DNA of 64,000 nucleotides from Actibacterium naphthalenivorans (GTDB taxonomy: Bacteria > Pseudomonadota > Alphaproteobacteria > Rhodobacterales > Rhodobacteraceae), in NCBI RefSeq assembly GCF_014196965.1, contig NZ_JACIEQ010000002.1, positions 1-64,000 on the forward strand, given 5' to 3'. Position numbers and translations under genes: made by a program. Positions within the stretch are counted from its first letter, which is position 1. Each line of letters opens with the position of its first letter. Positions 26,755 through 36,651 of this stretch are shown in pieces. The notes below the pieces were generated by a model. That model was given only the letters and a program-made list of their open reading frames with translations. It made no database searches and was not told the DNA's origin.

Positions 26755-27992
26755 TCGGCCGCCTCCTCGAAGCGGGCACGCACGGGCACGCCGTCGGTCA
26801 CGTATTCCTGCCCGATGATGATCACATCGGCCGCTTCGGGCAGGCCGGTCAGCCAGACGCCGTCCACCGTGTCGCGCATCACCGTGACCGGGCGAAAGGT
26901 GGCGCGGCTGTCGGCGTCGATCAGGCGCACGCCGATGCGGCCGTCATCATCCAGCGTCAGCGCCGATTGCGGCATCAGATGGGCCGGGGTGCTGCCCGAC
27001 GCGATGATCATCTCGACGGTCTGGCCATCGCGGATCGTCAGGTCGGGATTGGCGATCTCCACCTCTACCCGGAAGGTGCGGGTGGCGGCGTCGGCCGACC
27101 GGCTGAGAAAGGTCACGCGCCCCTCGACAGGGCGGCCGGTGGCCAGCCGGGCCCCGGCGCGGGCCCCGACCGAAACCTTCTCGACCTCGGTTTCCGGCAC
27201 GAACCCGACCAGCTTGATCGGGTCGAGCTGGATCACCGTGGCGCAGAGCGATCCCGGCTGCAGCAGTGCGCCCAGTTCCGCGCTGTCGGATTCCAGCAGC
27301 CCGCTGAACGGGGCGGCGATGGTCAGGCGCGCGATTTCCTGCTGCGCGACGGCGCGCGCGGCCTGGGCGACGCTGATCGCCGCGCGGGCGGCATCCAGCC
27401 CCGAATTCGCCGATTCAACCCCGGCCTTGCGCGACGAGACCCCCGCCGCGGTCGAGGCGACGCGGGTTTCCGATGCATAGCCTTCCTGGTTCAGGCGCAC
27501 GGCGGCGCGATCGTTGATCTCGGCCTCGCTCAGCAGGGCCTGGGCCTCGGACAGGCGGGCCTGAGCTTCGGGCAGGCGGGCGTTGGCCTCGGCAAGCTGC
27601 GCCTCGGCCTGGGCCAGCGCGGCCAGCCGGGTGCCGGCATCGATCGTGCAGACCGGCTGGCCCTCGGACACGAAGGCGCCCTTGCGCAGCGGGGCGGAAT
27701 TGACGCGGCCCGACGTTTCGGCGCGGGCCTCGACCATGCGCGCCGCCTCGGTCCGTCCGCGCACCAGAACGATGTCTTCCACCGGCTGCGCCAGCGAATG
27801 CAGGGCCACCACGGAAACCCGAAGGTCTTCGGGCGCCGCGTCGGGCCCGGCGGCGGCCTGTTCGGGCACCGGGGCGGTTTCGGGGGCGGGGGGTTCGCGC
27901 CCGGCAAATTCAAGAACGCGCTCGCGTTCGGCGATCATCAGATAAAGCGCGACGACGACAAGGCAGGCGGTAATGATGGAAACGATCCGCAT
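26751..27992 (-). CDS. RND efflux periplasmic adaptor (membrane fusion protein)
   Basis: 413 residues from ATG 27992, preceded by GAGGA. The N-terminal helix is MRIVSIITACLVVVALYLM. A lipoyl-like half-motif (LRKGAFVSEGQPVCTID) is followed by a long alpha-hairpin rich in A, E, R and L (two repeated AEANARLPEAQARL-type heptads), a second lipoyl half (LTIAAPFSGLLES) and a beta-barrel domain. It links the inner-membrane permease to an outer-membrane channel. It is the first gene of the two-gene efflux operon and is divergent from the YfgM-like gene. Confidence 0.9.
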   Translation of the reverse strand: MRIVSIITACLVVVALYLMIAERERVLEFAGREPPAPETAPVPEQAAAGPDAAPEDLRVSVVALHSLAQPVEDIVLVRGRTEAARMVEARAETSGRVNSAPLRKGAFVSEGQPVCTIDAGTRLAALAQAEAQLAEANARLPEAQARLSEAQALLSEAEINDRAAVRLNQEGYASETRVASTAAGVSSRKAGVESANSGLDAARAAISVAQAARAVAQQEIARLTIAAPFSGLLESDSAELGALLQPGSLCATVIQLDPIKLVGFVPETEVEKVSVGARAGARLATGRPVEGRVTFLSRSADAATRTFRVEVEIANPDLTIRDGQTVEMIIASGSTPAHLMPQSALTLDDDGRIGVRLIDADSRATFRPVTVMRDTVDGVWLTGLPEAADVIIIGQEYVTDGVPVRARFEEAAE

Positions 27993-28214
27993 GTAATCCT
28001 CAAAATCCCCTTCGTGGCCGGAAAATGCGGCGCGGGCCGGTCGCAAAGCCGTTCCGGGGCGGCACCAGACGTCGCGGAACCGGCGGGTTCAGGGTAGGCA
28101 CTTCCGCCCCATGGCGCAACCGTCGCTGATTTAACGGAAGGGCGGGGCTTTGCAACCGCAACGGCTTCGGGGTAAGAGGTGCCGGGCAGGCCCCGGTTGG
28201 GCGGAGAGAGGCGT

Positions 28215-28868
28215 ATGAGCAACCCCGAAAGTTTCATCGAGGAAGTCACCGAAGAGGTTCGCCGCGAAAGGCTTTTCGGCCTTTTCCGCCGCTATGGCTG
28301 GATCGCGGTCGTTGCCGTTCTGCTGCTGGTGGGTGGCACCGCCTATAACGAATGGCAAAAGACCAGGGCGCGGAATTCCGCTCAGGCGCTGGGCGACGGC
28401 ATCATGGCGGCGCTGGATCAGCCGGGCACCGCCGCGCGGGTTGCCGCGCTGGATGCGGTCGCGGTGACGGGCGATGCCGCCGCGCTGGTGGCCTTGCTGG
28501 CCGCGGGCGAGCAGATCGACGCGGGCGAGACCGAGGCCGGGGTGGCCCGGCTTCGGGCGCTGGCAGATGCCACCGATCTTCCGCTGCTCTACCGTCAGCT
28601 GGCGACGCTGAAACTGATCCTGGCGCAGGGCACCACGGTTGCGGCCGACGAACGCCGCGCCGCGCTGGAGCCGCTGAGCGCGCCGGGCCAGCCGTTCCGC
28701 CCTCTGGCGCTGGAACAGCTGGCGCTGATCGAGGCGGAAACCGGTGCGGCCGATGCCGCGCTTGAACTGCTGCGCGAGGTGCTGAACGATGCCCAGGCAA
28801 GCCCGGGCTTGCGCCAGCGGGCCTCTCAGTTGATTGTGGCGCTTGGCGGATCGCTGGGCGACGCCTGA
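28215..28868 (+). CDS. YfgM/TPR-like inner-membrane protein
   Basis: 217 residues from ATG 28215 with GGAGAGAGGCGT upstream. Residues 1-20 are a cytoplasmic segment (SFIEEVTEEVRRERLFGLFRRYG), residues about 27-45 a single membrane helix, and the rest a periplasmic TPR-like array ending LEQLALIEAETG...ALELLREVLNDA. YfgM proteins cooperate with the SecYEG/PpiD translocon in E. coli. The yfgM-bamB-der order is widely conserved and is seen here, supporting the call. Confidence 0.85.
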   Translation: MSNPESFIEEVTEEVRRERLFGLFRRYGWIAVVAVLLLVGGTAYNEWQKTRARNSAQALGDGIMAALDQPGTAARVAALDAVAVTGDAAALVALLAAGEQIDAGETEAGVARLRALADATDLPLLYRQLATLKLILAQGTTVAADERRAALEPLSAPGQPFRPLALEQLALIEAETGAADAALELLREVLNDAQASPGLRQRASQLIVALGGSLGDA

Positions 28869-28934
28869 CCATTGAACAAGGGCGCAGTGGCGGCGGGCCG
28901 GGCATATGCCGGGCAAACGGAGGGGCACGGGGCA

Positions 28935-30263
28935 ATGAAAACAACTTACGCGATCGGCGGTCTTATTCTTCTCGCGGGTCTTGCCGGATGCACCGGCGGT
29001 GAAACGATTTTGCAGGGCGAGCGTCTGGGCGTGCGCGAAGCCCTTCTCGGCACCCCCGAGGCGGATGGGGCGGCAGCGGCATCCGCCGAGCTTACGCGCC
29101 CGATTTCACTGCCCGCGCAGGTGACCCAGGCAGAGTGGACGCAGACCCGCGGCAACGCCGCCCATAACGCAGGCCACCCCGCGCTTGGCTCTGCGCCGAC
29201 CTTGCAGTGGAGCGCCGCGATCGGTGCCGGCGAAGACCGCAAACACCGCATCACGGCGGCGCCCGTGGTCGCGGGGGGGCGCGTCTTCACGCTGGACGCG
29301 CAAAGCCATGTGATGGCGCATGGCCCCGACGGTGCAACGCTCTGGACGGCCGATCTTACACCGGCGCTGGAACGCAACGAGGATGCCACCGGCGGCGGGC
29401 TGGCCTATGGCGACGGGCGGCTGTTCGCCACCACCGGCTTCGGCACGCTGGTGGCGCTCGACCCGGCGACGGGCGCGCCGCTGTGGACACAAAAGACCGA
29501 CGCCGCCATTTCCGGCGCGCCCACCTATCACGACGGGCTGGTTTATCTGGTGTCGCGCGATAACCGCGCCTGGGCCATCCGCGCCGCCGACGGGCGCGTG
29601 CAATGGCAGCTTCCGGGCACGCCGTCGCCCTCTGGTCTGGTCGGGGGGGCCGCCCCGGCCGTCACCGAGCGGCTGGCGGTCTTCCCCTCCGGCTCGGCCG
29701 AACTGGTGGCGACACTGCGCAAGAGCGGCCTGCAGGTCTGGGCCTCTTCGATTTCCGGGCAGCGGCGCGGCCGGGTCTATGCCACGGTCACCGATATCAG
29801 CGGCGATCCGGTGGTGGACGGTGACGTGATCTATGCCGGCAACCCCTCGGGCCGCACCGTGGCCTTGTCAGCCAACTCGGGCGAGCGGCTGTGGACGGCG
29901 GAAGAGGGCACCTACAGCCCCGTCTGGCCCGCCGGCGGCTCTGTCTTTCTGGTCTCCGATCAGGCCCAGCTTGTCCGGCTGGACGCGGCCACAGGCGCGC
30001 GGATCTGGGCCGTCGATCTGCCCTATTACACCGCTGACGCTCCGAAAAAGCACAAGTCCGTCTTCGCGCATTTTGGCCCGGTGCTGGCGGGCGGGCGGCT
30101 GATCGTGGCCTCGGATGACGGTCTCATCCGGTTCTTCGCGCCGCAGGATGGCGCGCTGCTGGGCCAGCTTGCGCTGCCCGGCGGGGCGGCGGCCGATCCG
30201 GTCGTGGCGGGCGGAACGCTCTATGTGGTCACGTCGAACGGGCAACTCCACGCTTTCCGCTGA
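28935..30263 (+). CDS. bamB: Outer membrane protein assembly factor BamB (lipoprotein)
   Basis: 442 residues from ATG 28935. The signal peptide ends in the lipobox LAGC with Cys19. The remainder is an eight-bladed beta-propeller of PQQ-like repeats, shown by recurring G-x-x-Y/F-A-L-D-A/P and W-x-x-D strands. BamB is the BamA-binding accessory lipoprotein of the outer-membrane beta-barrel machine. The gene lies 66 bases after the YfgM-like gene and 48 bases before der. Confidence 0.9.
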   Translation: MKTTYAIGGLILLAGLAGCTGGETILQGERLGVREALLGTPEADGAAAASAELTRPISLPAQVTQAEWTQTRGNAAHNAGHPALGSAPTLQWSAAIGAGEDRKHRITAAPVVAGGRVFTLDAQSHVMAHGPDGATLWTADLTPALERNEDATGGGLAYGDGRLFATTGFGTLVALDPATGAPLWTQKTDAAISGAPTYHDGLVYLVSRDNRAWAIRAADGRVQWQLPGTPSPSGLVGGAAPAVTERLAVFPSGSAELVATLRKSGLQVWASSISGQRRGRVYATVTDISGDPVVDGDVIYAGNPSGRTVALSANSGERLWTAEEGTYSPVWPAGGSVFLVSDQAQLVRLDAATGARIWAVDLPYYTADAPKKHKSVFAHFGPVLAGGRLIVASDDGLIRFFAPQDGALLGQLALPGGAAADPVVAGGTLYVVTSNGQLHAFR

Positions 30264-30311
30264 CGCCGGAATGGTGTAGGCGGGCGGCTTGGAATCGTTT
30301 CGGAGCTTGAT

Positions 30312-31772
30312 ATGAGCTTTACCCTGGCCATTGTGGGCCGCCCGAATGTGGGCAAATCCACGCTGTTCAACCGTTTGGTCGGCAAGCGCCTGGCGCTGGT
30401 CGACGATCAGCCTGGCGTCACCCGCGACCTGCGCGAGGGCGAGGCGCGCCTGGCCGACCTGCGGTTCACGGTGATCGACACAGCCGGCCTGGAGGAAGCC
30501 ACCGACGAAAGCCTTCAGGGCCGGATGCGCAAGCTGACCGAGCGCGCCGTGGAAATGGCCGATATCTGCCTGTTCATGATCGACGCGCGCGCCGGCGTGC
30601 TGCCCGCCGACGAGGTCTTCGCCGAGATTCTGCGCAAGAAATCCGCCCATGTGATCCTTGCGGCCAACAAGGCCGAAGGCGCCGCCGCCGATGCTGGCGT
30701 GCTGGAGGCCTATGCGCTGGGTCTGGGAGAGCCGATCCGGCTTTCGGCCGAACATGGCGAAGGGATGAACGAGCTCTATGCCGTGCTGGCGCCGCTGGCC
30801 GATGAATTCGCCGAACGCGCCGCGGGCGATACCCCCGAAACCGACGTGGATGTCGAAGACGACGATATGGAGGATGGCGCCCGTGTGCCCACCGCCGCGC
30901 GGCCGCTGCAGGTGGCCGTGGTGGGCCGCCCGAATGCCGGGAAATCGACGCTGATCAACGCGATCATCGGGGAAGACCGGCTTCTGACCGGACCCGAGGC
31001 CGGGATCACCCGTGATGCGATTTCGCTGCGGGCCGAATGGGACGGCACCCCGATCCGCATCTTCGACACGGCCGGAATGCGCAAACGTGCCAAGGTACAG
31101 GACAAGCTGGAAAAACTGTCGGTTTCCGACGGGTTGCGCGCGGTGAAATTCGCCGAGGTCGTGGTGGTGCTTCTGGATGTCGACATCCCGTTCGAACAGC
31201 AGGACCTGCGCATCGCCGACCTGGCAGAGCGTGAGGGGCGCGCGGTGGTCATCGCCGTCAACAAATGGGATCTCGAGACCGAAAAGCAGGAGAAGCTGAA
31301 AGAACTGCGCGAGGAATTCGCGCGGCTTCTGCCACAGCTCAAGGGCGCGCCGCTGGTCACCGTATCGGCCAAGACAGGCCGGGGGCTCGATCGGCTGCAC
31401 GGCGCGGTGCTGAAGGCGCACGAGGTCTGGAACCGCCGGGTCACCACGGCGCAACTGAACCGCTGGCTGGCCGGAATGCTCGAGGTGCACCCGCCGCCCG
31501 CCCCCGGCGGCAAGCGGATCAAGATGCGCTACATGACCCAGGTGAAGACCCGCCCGCCGGGGTTTGTGGTGATGTGCTCACACCCTGAAAAGCTGCCGGA
31601 AAGCTATCGCCGGTATCTGGTGAACGGGCTGCGGGAAACATTCGACATGCCCGGCACGCCGATTCGCCTGACGCTCCGGTCTCAGGCCGACAAGAACCCC
31701 TACAAGGGCAAGAAAAAGTCGACCCCGTCGCGGCTGCGCAAGCATCTGGATAAGAAACCCCATTCGGAATAG
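30312..31772 (+). CDS. der: Double-GTPase ribosome biogenesis factor Der (EngA)
   Basis: 486 residues. Two tandem GTPase domains are visible: GRPNVGKS at 9-16, and GRPNAGKS at 205-212, each with DTAG switch sequences and NKxE/NKWD motifs. A KH-like C-terminal domain follows ([17 protein letters not shown]) and the protein ends in a basic tail ([15 protein letters not shown]). Der binds the 50S subunit and is essential for its maturation. Confidence 0.96.
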   Translation: MSFTLAIVGRPNVGKSTLFNRLVGKRLALVDDQPGVTRDLREGEARLADLRFTVIDTAGLEEATDESLQGRMRKLTERAVEMADICLFMIDARAGVLPADEVFAEILRKKSAHVILAANKAEGAAADAGVLEAYALGLGEPIRLSAEHGEGMNELYAVLAPLADEFAERAAGDTPETDVDVEDDDMEDGARVPTAARPLQVAVVGRPNAGKSTLINAIIGEDRLLTGPEAGITRDAISLRAEWDGTPIRIFDTAGMRKRAKVQDKLEKLSVSDGLRAVKFAEVVVVLLDVDIPFEQQDLRIADLAEREGRAVVIAVNKWDLETEKQEKLKELREEFARLLPQLKGAPLVTVSAKTGRGLDRLHGAVLKAHEVWNRRVTTAQLNRWLAGMLEVHPPPAPGGKRIKMRYMTQVKTRPPGFVVMCSHPEKLPESYRRYLVNGLRETFDMPGTPIRLTLRSQADKNPYKGKKKSTPSRLRKHLDKKPHSE

Positions 31773-31829
31773 CGCGCCTGCGGCGCAGGATTGCCGCCTC
31801 ACGTCTTTCCTGCGGAAAGAGGTTCAGGT

Positions 31830-31859
31830 GCCTCCGGCGGGGATATTTTGCCCAAAGCA
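31830..31859 (+). repeat. Dispersed intergenic repeat, copy B (degenerate 3' half)
   Basis: The identical 19-base core GCCTCCGGCGGGGATATTT starts at 31830, followed by TTGCCCAAAGCAA, which retains the AAAG but not the GATGAA of the other copies. It lies in the 191-bp gap between convergent der and edd. Confidence 0.75.
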
Positions 31860-31890
31860 ATCACAGGGCACAGGCTTGTTCCGTTGCTTT

Positions 31891-31926
31891 GGGATAAATA
31901 TCCCGGGGTTTGGGGCAGAGCCCCAA
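31891..31926. terminator. Palindromic spacer between convergent der and edd
   Basis: GGGATA-AA-TATCCC (31891-31904) is followed by TTGGGGC-AGA-GCCCCAA (31910-31926), two perfect short hairpins. They may serve as a bidirectional stop for der and edd, but neither has a proper T-tract, so this is tentative. I see no gene in the gap. Confidence 0.4.
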
Positions 31927-31963
31927 TAAGCGGATATCTTGCGCCGCAGGCGCGCGGATGATC

Positions 31964-33769
31964 TCATACGACGGTCGCCGCGCCTTCGGTGGCCAGCCCC
32001 ACGTTCTGGCGGAATACCTCGAACAGCTCGCGGCCCAGGCCCTGGCCGTTGGCCGACAGATCGGCGGTGACGGGCGCGCGGATTTCGAAGCCGTCTTCCA
32101 ACACTTCAAGGGTGCCGGCACCCGCGTCCAGCCGCACAAGATCGCCGTCGCGGAGTTTTGCCAGCGGCCCGCCCATGGCCGCCTCGGGGCAGACATGGAT
32201 GGCGGCGGGCACCTTGCCGCTTGCGCCCGACATGCGCCCGTCGGTGACCAGCGCCACTTTCAGCCCCCGGTCCTGCAGCACCGCGAGGGTGGGGGTCAGG
32301 GAATGCAGTTCGGGCATGCCATTGGCGCGCGGCCCCTGAAACCGCACGATGACGACGGTGTCTTCGGTAAATTCGCCGGCCCGGAATGCGGCTTTCACGT
32401 CTTCCTGATCGTGGAAAACGCGGGCCTTGGCCTCGATCACATGCCGTTCGGGAGCCACGGCGGAGGTTTTGATCACCCCGCGCCCGAGGTTGCCCTCCAG
32501 GCTTTTCAGCCCGCCCGAGGGTTGGAACGCGTCATGGGCAGGGCGCAGGATCTTGTCGTTCAGGCTCTTGCCCGTGCCATCGTGCCATTCGACATGGTCG
32601 CCCTGCAGTTTCGGCTCTTTGGTGTAATGCGCCAGGCCGTCGCCCGCCACTGTGACGGTGTCGGGGTGCAGCAGCCCTGCGTCCAGCAATTCGCCGATCA
32701 TGAAGCCCAGGCCGCCGGCGGCGTGGAAATGGTTCACATCGGCCAGCCCGTTGGGATAGACCTTGGCCATCAGTGGCGTCACCGCCGAGAGCGCGGCGAA
32801 ATCGTCGATGTCGAGGATGATCCCGGCGGCGCGGGCCATCGCGGGCAGGTGCAGCACCAGATTGGTGGAGCCGCCCGTGGCCATCAGCCCGACGATGCCG
32901 TTCACGAAGGCTTTTTCGTCGAGCACCTGGCTGGCCGGGCGGAAATCGTTGCCAAGCGCGGTGATCGCGATCGCGCGTTCGGCCCCGGCGGCCGTCAGGG
33001 CATCGCGCAGCGGCGTGTTCGGGTTCACGAAACTGGCGCCGGGCAGGTGCAGCCCCATGAATTCCATCAGCATCTGGTTGGAATTCGCGGTGCCGTAGAA
33101 GGTGCAGGTGCCCGGCCCGTGATAGCTGGCCATTTCGGCCTCCATCAGCTTGTCGCGGCCGATCTCGCCCGCTGCGAATTGCTGGCGTACCTTCGCCTTT
33201 TCGTCATTCGGCAGGCCGCTTGTCATCGGGCCGGCGGGCAGGAACACCGCCGGGATATGGCCGAAACTGGCCGCCGCCATTACCAGCCCGGGCACGATCT
33301 TGTCGCAGACCCCCAAGAACACGGCCGCGTCGAAGGTGTTGTGCGAAAGCGCCACGCCGGCGGCCAGCGCGATCACGTCGCGCGAGAACAGCGACAGTTC
33401 CATCCCCGTCTGCCCCTGGGTGACCCCGTCGCACATCGCCGGCACGCCGCCCGCAACCTGCGCCGTGCCGCCCGCCTTGCGCACCGCGTCCTTGATCAGG
33501 GCCGGAAAGGTTTCGAACGGCTGATGCGCCGACAGCATATCGTTATAGGCGGTGACGATACCGAGGTTCGGCGCGCGCGCGTCGGCCAGCGCGGCCTTGT
33601 CGTAGCCCATCGCGGCATAGGCATGGGCCTGGTTGCCGCAGGTCAGGTGGCTGCGGGCCGGGCCTGCCGCCACGGCGCGGGCCATCCGTTCCAGATAGGC
33701 GGTGCGGGTGGGGCGCGAGCGGGCGATGATCCGGTCGGTAACCTGGGCGACAGTGCTGTTCAGGGTCAT
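31964..33769 (-). CDS. edd: 6-phosphogluconate dehydratase (Entner-Doudoroff)
   Basis: 601 residues from ATG 33769 with GAAGGA upstream; the longer frame to 33928 runs through the operator. The IlvD/Edd family is recognised by [20 protein letters not shown] broken by conserved Cys, [16 protein letters not shown] and [18 protein letters not shown] cut into blocks. The enzyme carries an oxygen-sensitive [4Fe-4S] cluster and converts 6-phosphogluconate to KDPG. Eda is not adjacent in the window. A LacI-type palindrome lies 43 bases upstream of the start. Confidence 0.95.
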   Translation of the reverse strand: MTLNSTVAQVTDRIIARSRPTRTAYLERMARAVAAGPARSHLTCGNQAHAYAAMGYDKAALADARAPNLGIVTAYNDMLSAHQPFETFPALIKDAVRKAGGTAQVAGGVPAMCDGVTQGQTGMELSLFSRDVIALAAGVALSHNTFDAAVFLGVCDKIVPGLVMAAASFGHIPAVFLPAGPMTSGLPNDEKAKVRQQFAAGEIGRDKLMEAEMASYHGPGTCTFYGTANSNQMLMEFMGLHLPGASFVNPNTPLRDALTAAGAERAIAITALGNDFRPASQVLDEKAFVNGIVGLMATGGSTNLVLHLPAMARAAGIILDIDDFAALSAVTPLMAKVYPNGLADVNHFHAAGGLGFMIGELLDAGLLHPDTVTVAGDGLAHYTKEPKLQGDHVEWHDGTGKSLNDKILRPAHDAFQPSGGLKSLEGNLGRGVIKTSAVAPERHVIEAKARVFHDQEDVKAAFRAGEFTEDTVVIVRFQGPRANGMPELHSLTPTLAVLQDRGLKVALVTDGRMSGASGKVPAAIHVCPEAAMGGPLAKLRDGDLVRLDAGAGTLEVLEDGFEIRAPVTADLSANGQGLGRELFEVFRQNVGLATEGAATVV

Positions 33770-34076
33770 CGGGCTTCCTTCTGAATGGCGTGTCTGAGTG
33801 CCTGATATACGTGGTAGCGGTAACAAGTCCAGCCTTGGGCGGTATTGGCGGCTTTGTCGCCCGGGCTGCACGGGGCGCCTCAGGTCACATTGGCATAGAA
33901 AATGAAGCCGTTGTCGCGATTTGATCAACCGATTGTTTCGGTTTTATGCGGGTGCCCCTGAATCGCAGCTAAGTTTCCTCAATTTGGCCCCAATCCGGGG
34001 CGAAAAGCTGCGCCATAGCAAAAGGGCAAGAGCATGCCCGGCAAGCCCGGCCCAGAGTTGCCGATAGGAGAACAAG
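33770..34076. other. 307-bp divergent gap between edd and a lipoprotein gene
   Basis: The gap holds the edd operator, a run of low GC around 33890-33945 (ending GTTTCGGTTTTATG) that may hold the promoters, and a small hairpin CCCC-AAT-CCGGGG near 33985-34000. No reading frame with a plausible start and family similarity was found. Confidence 0.6.
33812..33825 (-). promoter_or_regulatory. LacI/GntR-type operator upstream of edd
   Basis: TGGTAGCGGTAACA follows the LacI-family pattern TGnTAnCGnTAnCA around a central CG and closely resembles gluconate-repressor sites. It is 43 bases upstream of the edd start codon, a position where a bound repressor would block transcription. The regulator gene is not in the window. 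Confidence 0.55.
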
Positions 34077-34757
34077 ATGAAACCGACCCGTATGATCATG
34101 GCACTGACCGTTGCCCTCGGCCTTTCGGCCTGCGGGTCCGTGGACACGGCGATGCGCAACGCCACGACATCCGCGCCCGGCGTGGAAACCGCGCCGCACG
34201 CACAGCCGGCAACGCGGGCCGACATGGTTCTGTCGGTTCAGAGCGAGCCCTACGCAGTGACGCAGATCAACGTGACCGTGCCCGAAACCCTGAAGGTTTC
34301 CGAGGCCAACACCTATTTCCCCAATGCCGACATCGTCTGGCGCGAAGATCCCTTCGGCAACCGCCACGAGCAGGTTCAGGCGATCGTGCTCGACGCTGCC
34401 ACGCGCGGGGCCGCCAGCCATGACAAGGGCCGGCCGGTGATCGTGGACATCCAGATCACGCGTTTTCACGCGCTGACCGAAAAGACCCGCTATACCATCG
34501 GCGGCACCCATGACATTCACTTCTACCTGACCGTCCGCGATGCCGCGACCGGCGAGAAGCTCGAGCGGCCGCGCCTGATCGAGACATCGCTGAAAGCCTA
34601 TGGCGGCGCCCGCGCGCTGGAGGCGATGAGCCGCGGCCAGACGCAGAAGGTGCGGATCAGCGATCATCTGGCCGCGCTGATCGCGCAGGAACTCAACGTC
34701 CGCTCGCTGCCCGCGCCGGCCGAGCCGCTGCGCACCTCGGCGCTCAGCGCCAACTGA
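34077..34757 (+). CDS. Small lipoprotein of unknown function
   Basis: 226 residues. A short signal peptide ends in the lipobox LSAC (Cys19), so the mature protein should be lipid-anchored. The body contains VPETLKVSEANTYFPNADIVW and IGGTHDIHFYLTVRD blocks that I recall from a conserved family of Rhodobacteraceae proteins with no assigned role (DUF6778-like, from memory). A good RBS (AGGAGAA) precedes the ATG and a terminator-like stem follows. It is monocistronic. Confidence 0.8.
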   Translation: MKPTRMIMALTVALGLSACGSVDTAMRNATTSAPGVETAPHAQPATRADMVLSVQSEPYAVTQINVTVPETLKVSEANTYFPNADIVWREDPFGNRHEQVQAIVLDAATRGAASHDKGRPVIVDIQITRFHALTEKTRYTIGGTHDIHFYLTVRDAATGEKLERPRLIETSLKAYGGARALEAMSRGQTQKVRISDHLAALIAQELNVRSLPAPAEPLRTSALSAN

Positions 34758-34777
34758 GACCGCGCCGCCTGGCATGA

Positions 34778-34815
34778 CGGGGGGTGGGCTTCGGGCCTGC
34801 CTCCCTTTTCGTTTG
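34778..34815 (+). terminator. Rho-independent terminator after the lipoprotein gene
   Basis: A GGGGGGTGGGC arm, TTCG loop and GGCCTGCCTCCC arm pair with a few G-U wobbles and are followed by TTTTCG. The element starts about 20 bases past the stop. Confidence 0.65.
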
Positions 34816-34867
34816 CGCGGCTGTTCTGCCTCTTTCCGGCGCCCGCGGAACCGATTAGGAGAGGCGC

Positions 34868-36067
34868 ATGACGCAATCCTCTCTTCCCATCGTGCGGCTT
34901 CGCCCCAAGGCCAATGCCCGCGCCATCCGCCACGGGTTTCCCTGGGTCTATGCCAATGAGCTGGTGACCGACCGCCGCACCAAGGCGTTGCCGCCCGGCA
35001 GCCTTGCGGTGCTGGAGGATGACACGCGGCAGGCCATGGGGGTGGTCGCGGTCAATAACGGCTCCAAGCTGATTTGCCGGATGCTGGACCCTGATCCGGG
35101 TGCCAGGATTGATCAGGCATGGTTCGCCGCTCGACTGAGCCGTGCGCAGCAGATGCGCGAACGCCTGTTCGACGCGCCATATTACCGTCTGATCCATGCC
35201 GAGGCGGACGGGTTGCCCGGTGTGGTGATCGACCGGTTCGGCGATGTCGCGGTGATTCAGCCCAACGCGGCCTGGGCCGAGGTGCTGATCGGCCCGCTGG
35301 CGGCGGCGCTGGCGGAGGTGACGGGGGTTTCGGCCATCGTCAAGAACGCCACCGGCCGGGCGCGTGGCCTGGAGGGGCTGGGCGAGGAGACCGTTGTGCT
35401 GCGCGGCGCGGTGGCGGAGCCGGTGCCGGTGGCGATGAACGGCGCCACCTATATGGCCGATCTTCTGGGCGGGCAGAAAACCGGGCTGTTTTTCGACCAG
35501 CGCCCGAACCATGCCTTTGCCGCGCGCCTGGCGCGGGGGGCGCGGGTTCTGGATGTGTTTTCCCATGTCGGGGGCTTTTCGCTGGCCGCGCTTGCGGCGG
35601 GCGCCGATCAGGCGCTGGCGGTGGACGGATCCGCCCCGGCGCTGGATCTGGCGCGGCAGGGCGCGGCGCAGATGGGGATGGAGGCGCGGTTCGACACCCG
35701 CAAGGGCGACGCGTTCGACGTGATGGCGGGGCTGGCGGAAGAGGGGGCGCAGTTCGATCTGGTGGTCTGCGATCCGCCGGCCTTCGCGCCGTCACGCCAG
35801 GCGCTTGACGCCGGGCTGCGTGCCTATGAACGGGTGGCGCGGCTGGCCGCGCCGCTGGTGGCGCCCGGCGGCTATCTGGGGCTTTGTTCCTGTTCGCATG
35901 CCGCTGATCTGACGGCGTTTCGCACCGCATCGGCCCGCGGCATCGGGCGCGGCGGGCGGCGGGCGCAGCTGATCCACACCGGGTTTGCCGGGCCGGATCA
36001 TCCGTTGCTGCCGCAACTGGCCGAGAGCGGCTATCTCAAGGCGCTGTTCTTTCGCCTGGCGCCATGA
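34868..36067 (+). CDS. Class I SAM-dependent rRNA methyltransferase, RlmI-like
   Basis: 399 residues, start ATG 34868 with AGGAGAGGCGC. The N-terminal 80 residues are a PUA domain (LRPKANARAIRHGFPWVYANEL). The C-terminal two thirds is a Rossmann methyltransferase with QKTGLFFDQRPNH, VLDVFSHVGGFSLAAL (SAM loop) and VVCDPPAFAPS (catalytic-loop motif). RlmI methylates C1962 of 23S rRNA at C5 in E. coli; the same target is likely but not shown. The stop overlaps the PIN gene by 4 bp. Confidence 0.88.
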   Translation: MTQSSLPIVRLRPKANARAIRHGFPWVYANELVTDRRTKALPPGSLAVLEDDTRQAMGVVAVNNGSKLICRMLDPDPGARIDQAWFAARLSRAQQMRERLFDAPYYRLIHAEADGLPGVVIDRFGDVAVIQPNAAWAEVLIGPLAAALAEVTGVSAIVKNATGRARGLEGLGEETVVLRGAVAEPVPVAMNGATYMADLLGGQKTGLFFDQRPNHAFAARLARGARVLDVFSHVGGFSLAALAAGADQALAVDGSAPALDLARQGAAQMGMEARFDTRKGDAFDVMAGLAEEGAQFDLVVCDPPAFAPSRQALDAGLRAYERVARLAAPLVAPGGYLGLCSCSHAADLTAFRTASARGIGRGGRRAQLIHTGFAGPDHPLLPQLAESGYLKALFFRLAP

Positions 36068-36606
36068 AGGTTTTGCTGGACGCCTGCGTTCTCTACCCCA
36101 CCGTCTTGCGGGAGATCCTGCTTGGGGTGGCGCGGCGCGGGCTGTTCACCCCGTTGTGGTCGGAGCGCATTCTGGAGGAATGGGCCCGTGCCGCGCGCAA
36201 GATCGGCCCCACCGGCGAGGCGCAGGCGCGGGCGGAAATCGCGCTGCTGCGGCGGCATTGGCCGGAGGCGTCGGTGACGCCCCGTGCCGGAGACGAGGCG
36301 CGGCTGTGGCTGCCTGACCCGGCCGATGTGCATGTGCTGGCCGCCGCGATCGCGGGGTCGGCGGATATTCTGCTGACGTTCAACGCCAGCGACTTTCCCC
36401 AGCGGAGCATGGCCGAGGAGGGCGTGCAGCGGCAGGGGCCGGATGCGTTTCTTCTGACCCTGTGGCAGGCGGCGCCGGAGGCGGTTCGGGACAGTGTGGA
36501 GACGGTGCGGGCAGAGGCGGCGCGCCTGTCGGGCGAGGCGTTCGAGACCCGCGCCCTGTTGAAGCGCGCGCGCCTGCCCCGGCTGGGCAAGGCCTTGGGC
36601 CGGTAG
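36064..36606 (+). CDS. PIN-domain protein (putative ribonuclease)
   Basis: 180 residues. The PIN fold is marked by MKVLLDACVLYPTVLRE with the first acidic residue Asp6, ERILEEW with a conserved Glu, and late DPADVHVLAAAI and LLTFNASDFP with the other acidic residues. Such proteins cleave RNA with Mg2+. No antitoxin gene is adjacent: it is coupled by ATGA overlap to the rRNA methyltransferase instead, a fixed pairing that I recall from Rhodobacter relatives. Function in rRNA metabolism is an inference. Confidence 0.85.
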   Translation: MKVLLDACVLYPTVLREILLGVARRGLFTPLWSERILEEWARAARKIGPTGEAQARAEIALLRRHWPEASVTPRAGDEARLWLPDPADVHVLAAAIAGSADILLTFNASDFPQRSMAEEGVQRQGPDAFLLTLWQAAPEAVRDSVETVRAEAARLSGEAFETRALLKRARLPRLGKALGR

Positions 36607-36616
36607 CAGATTTCTT

Positions 36617-36649
36617 GCCTCCGGCGGGGATATTTTCAGAAAGATGAAG
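36617..36649 (+). repeat. Dispersed intergenic repeat, copy C
   Basis: The 19-base core GCCTCCGGCGGGGATATTT is followed by TCAGAAAGATGAAG, as in copies A and D. It almost fills the 45-bp gap between the convergent PIN and M48 genes. Confidence 0.8.
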
Positions 36650-36651
36650 GC

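Noticed and set aside
31795-31963. A small gene between der and edd
   Set aside because: The gap consists of hairpins and one dispersed repeat, and the short frames have no RBS or domain.
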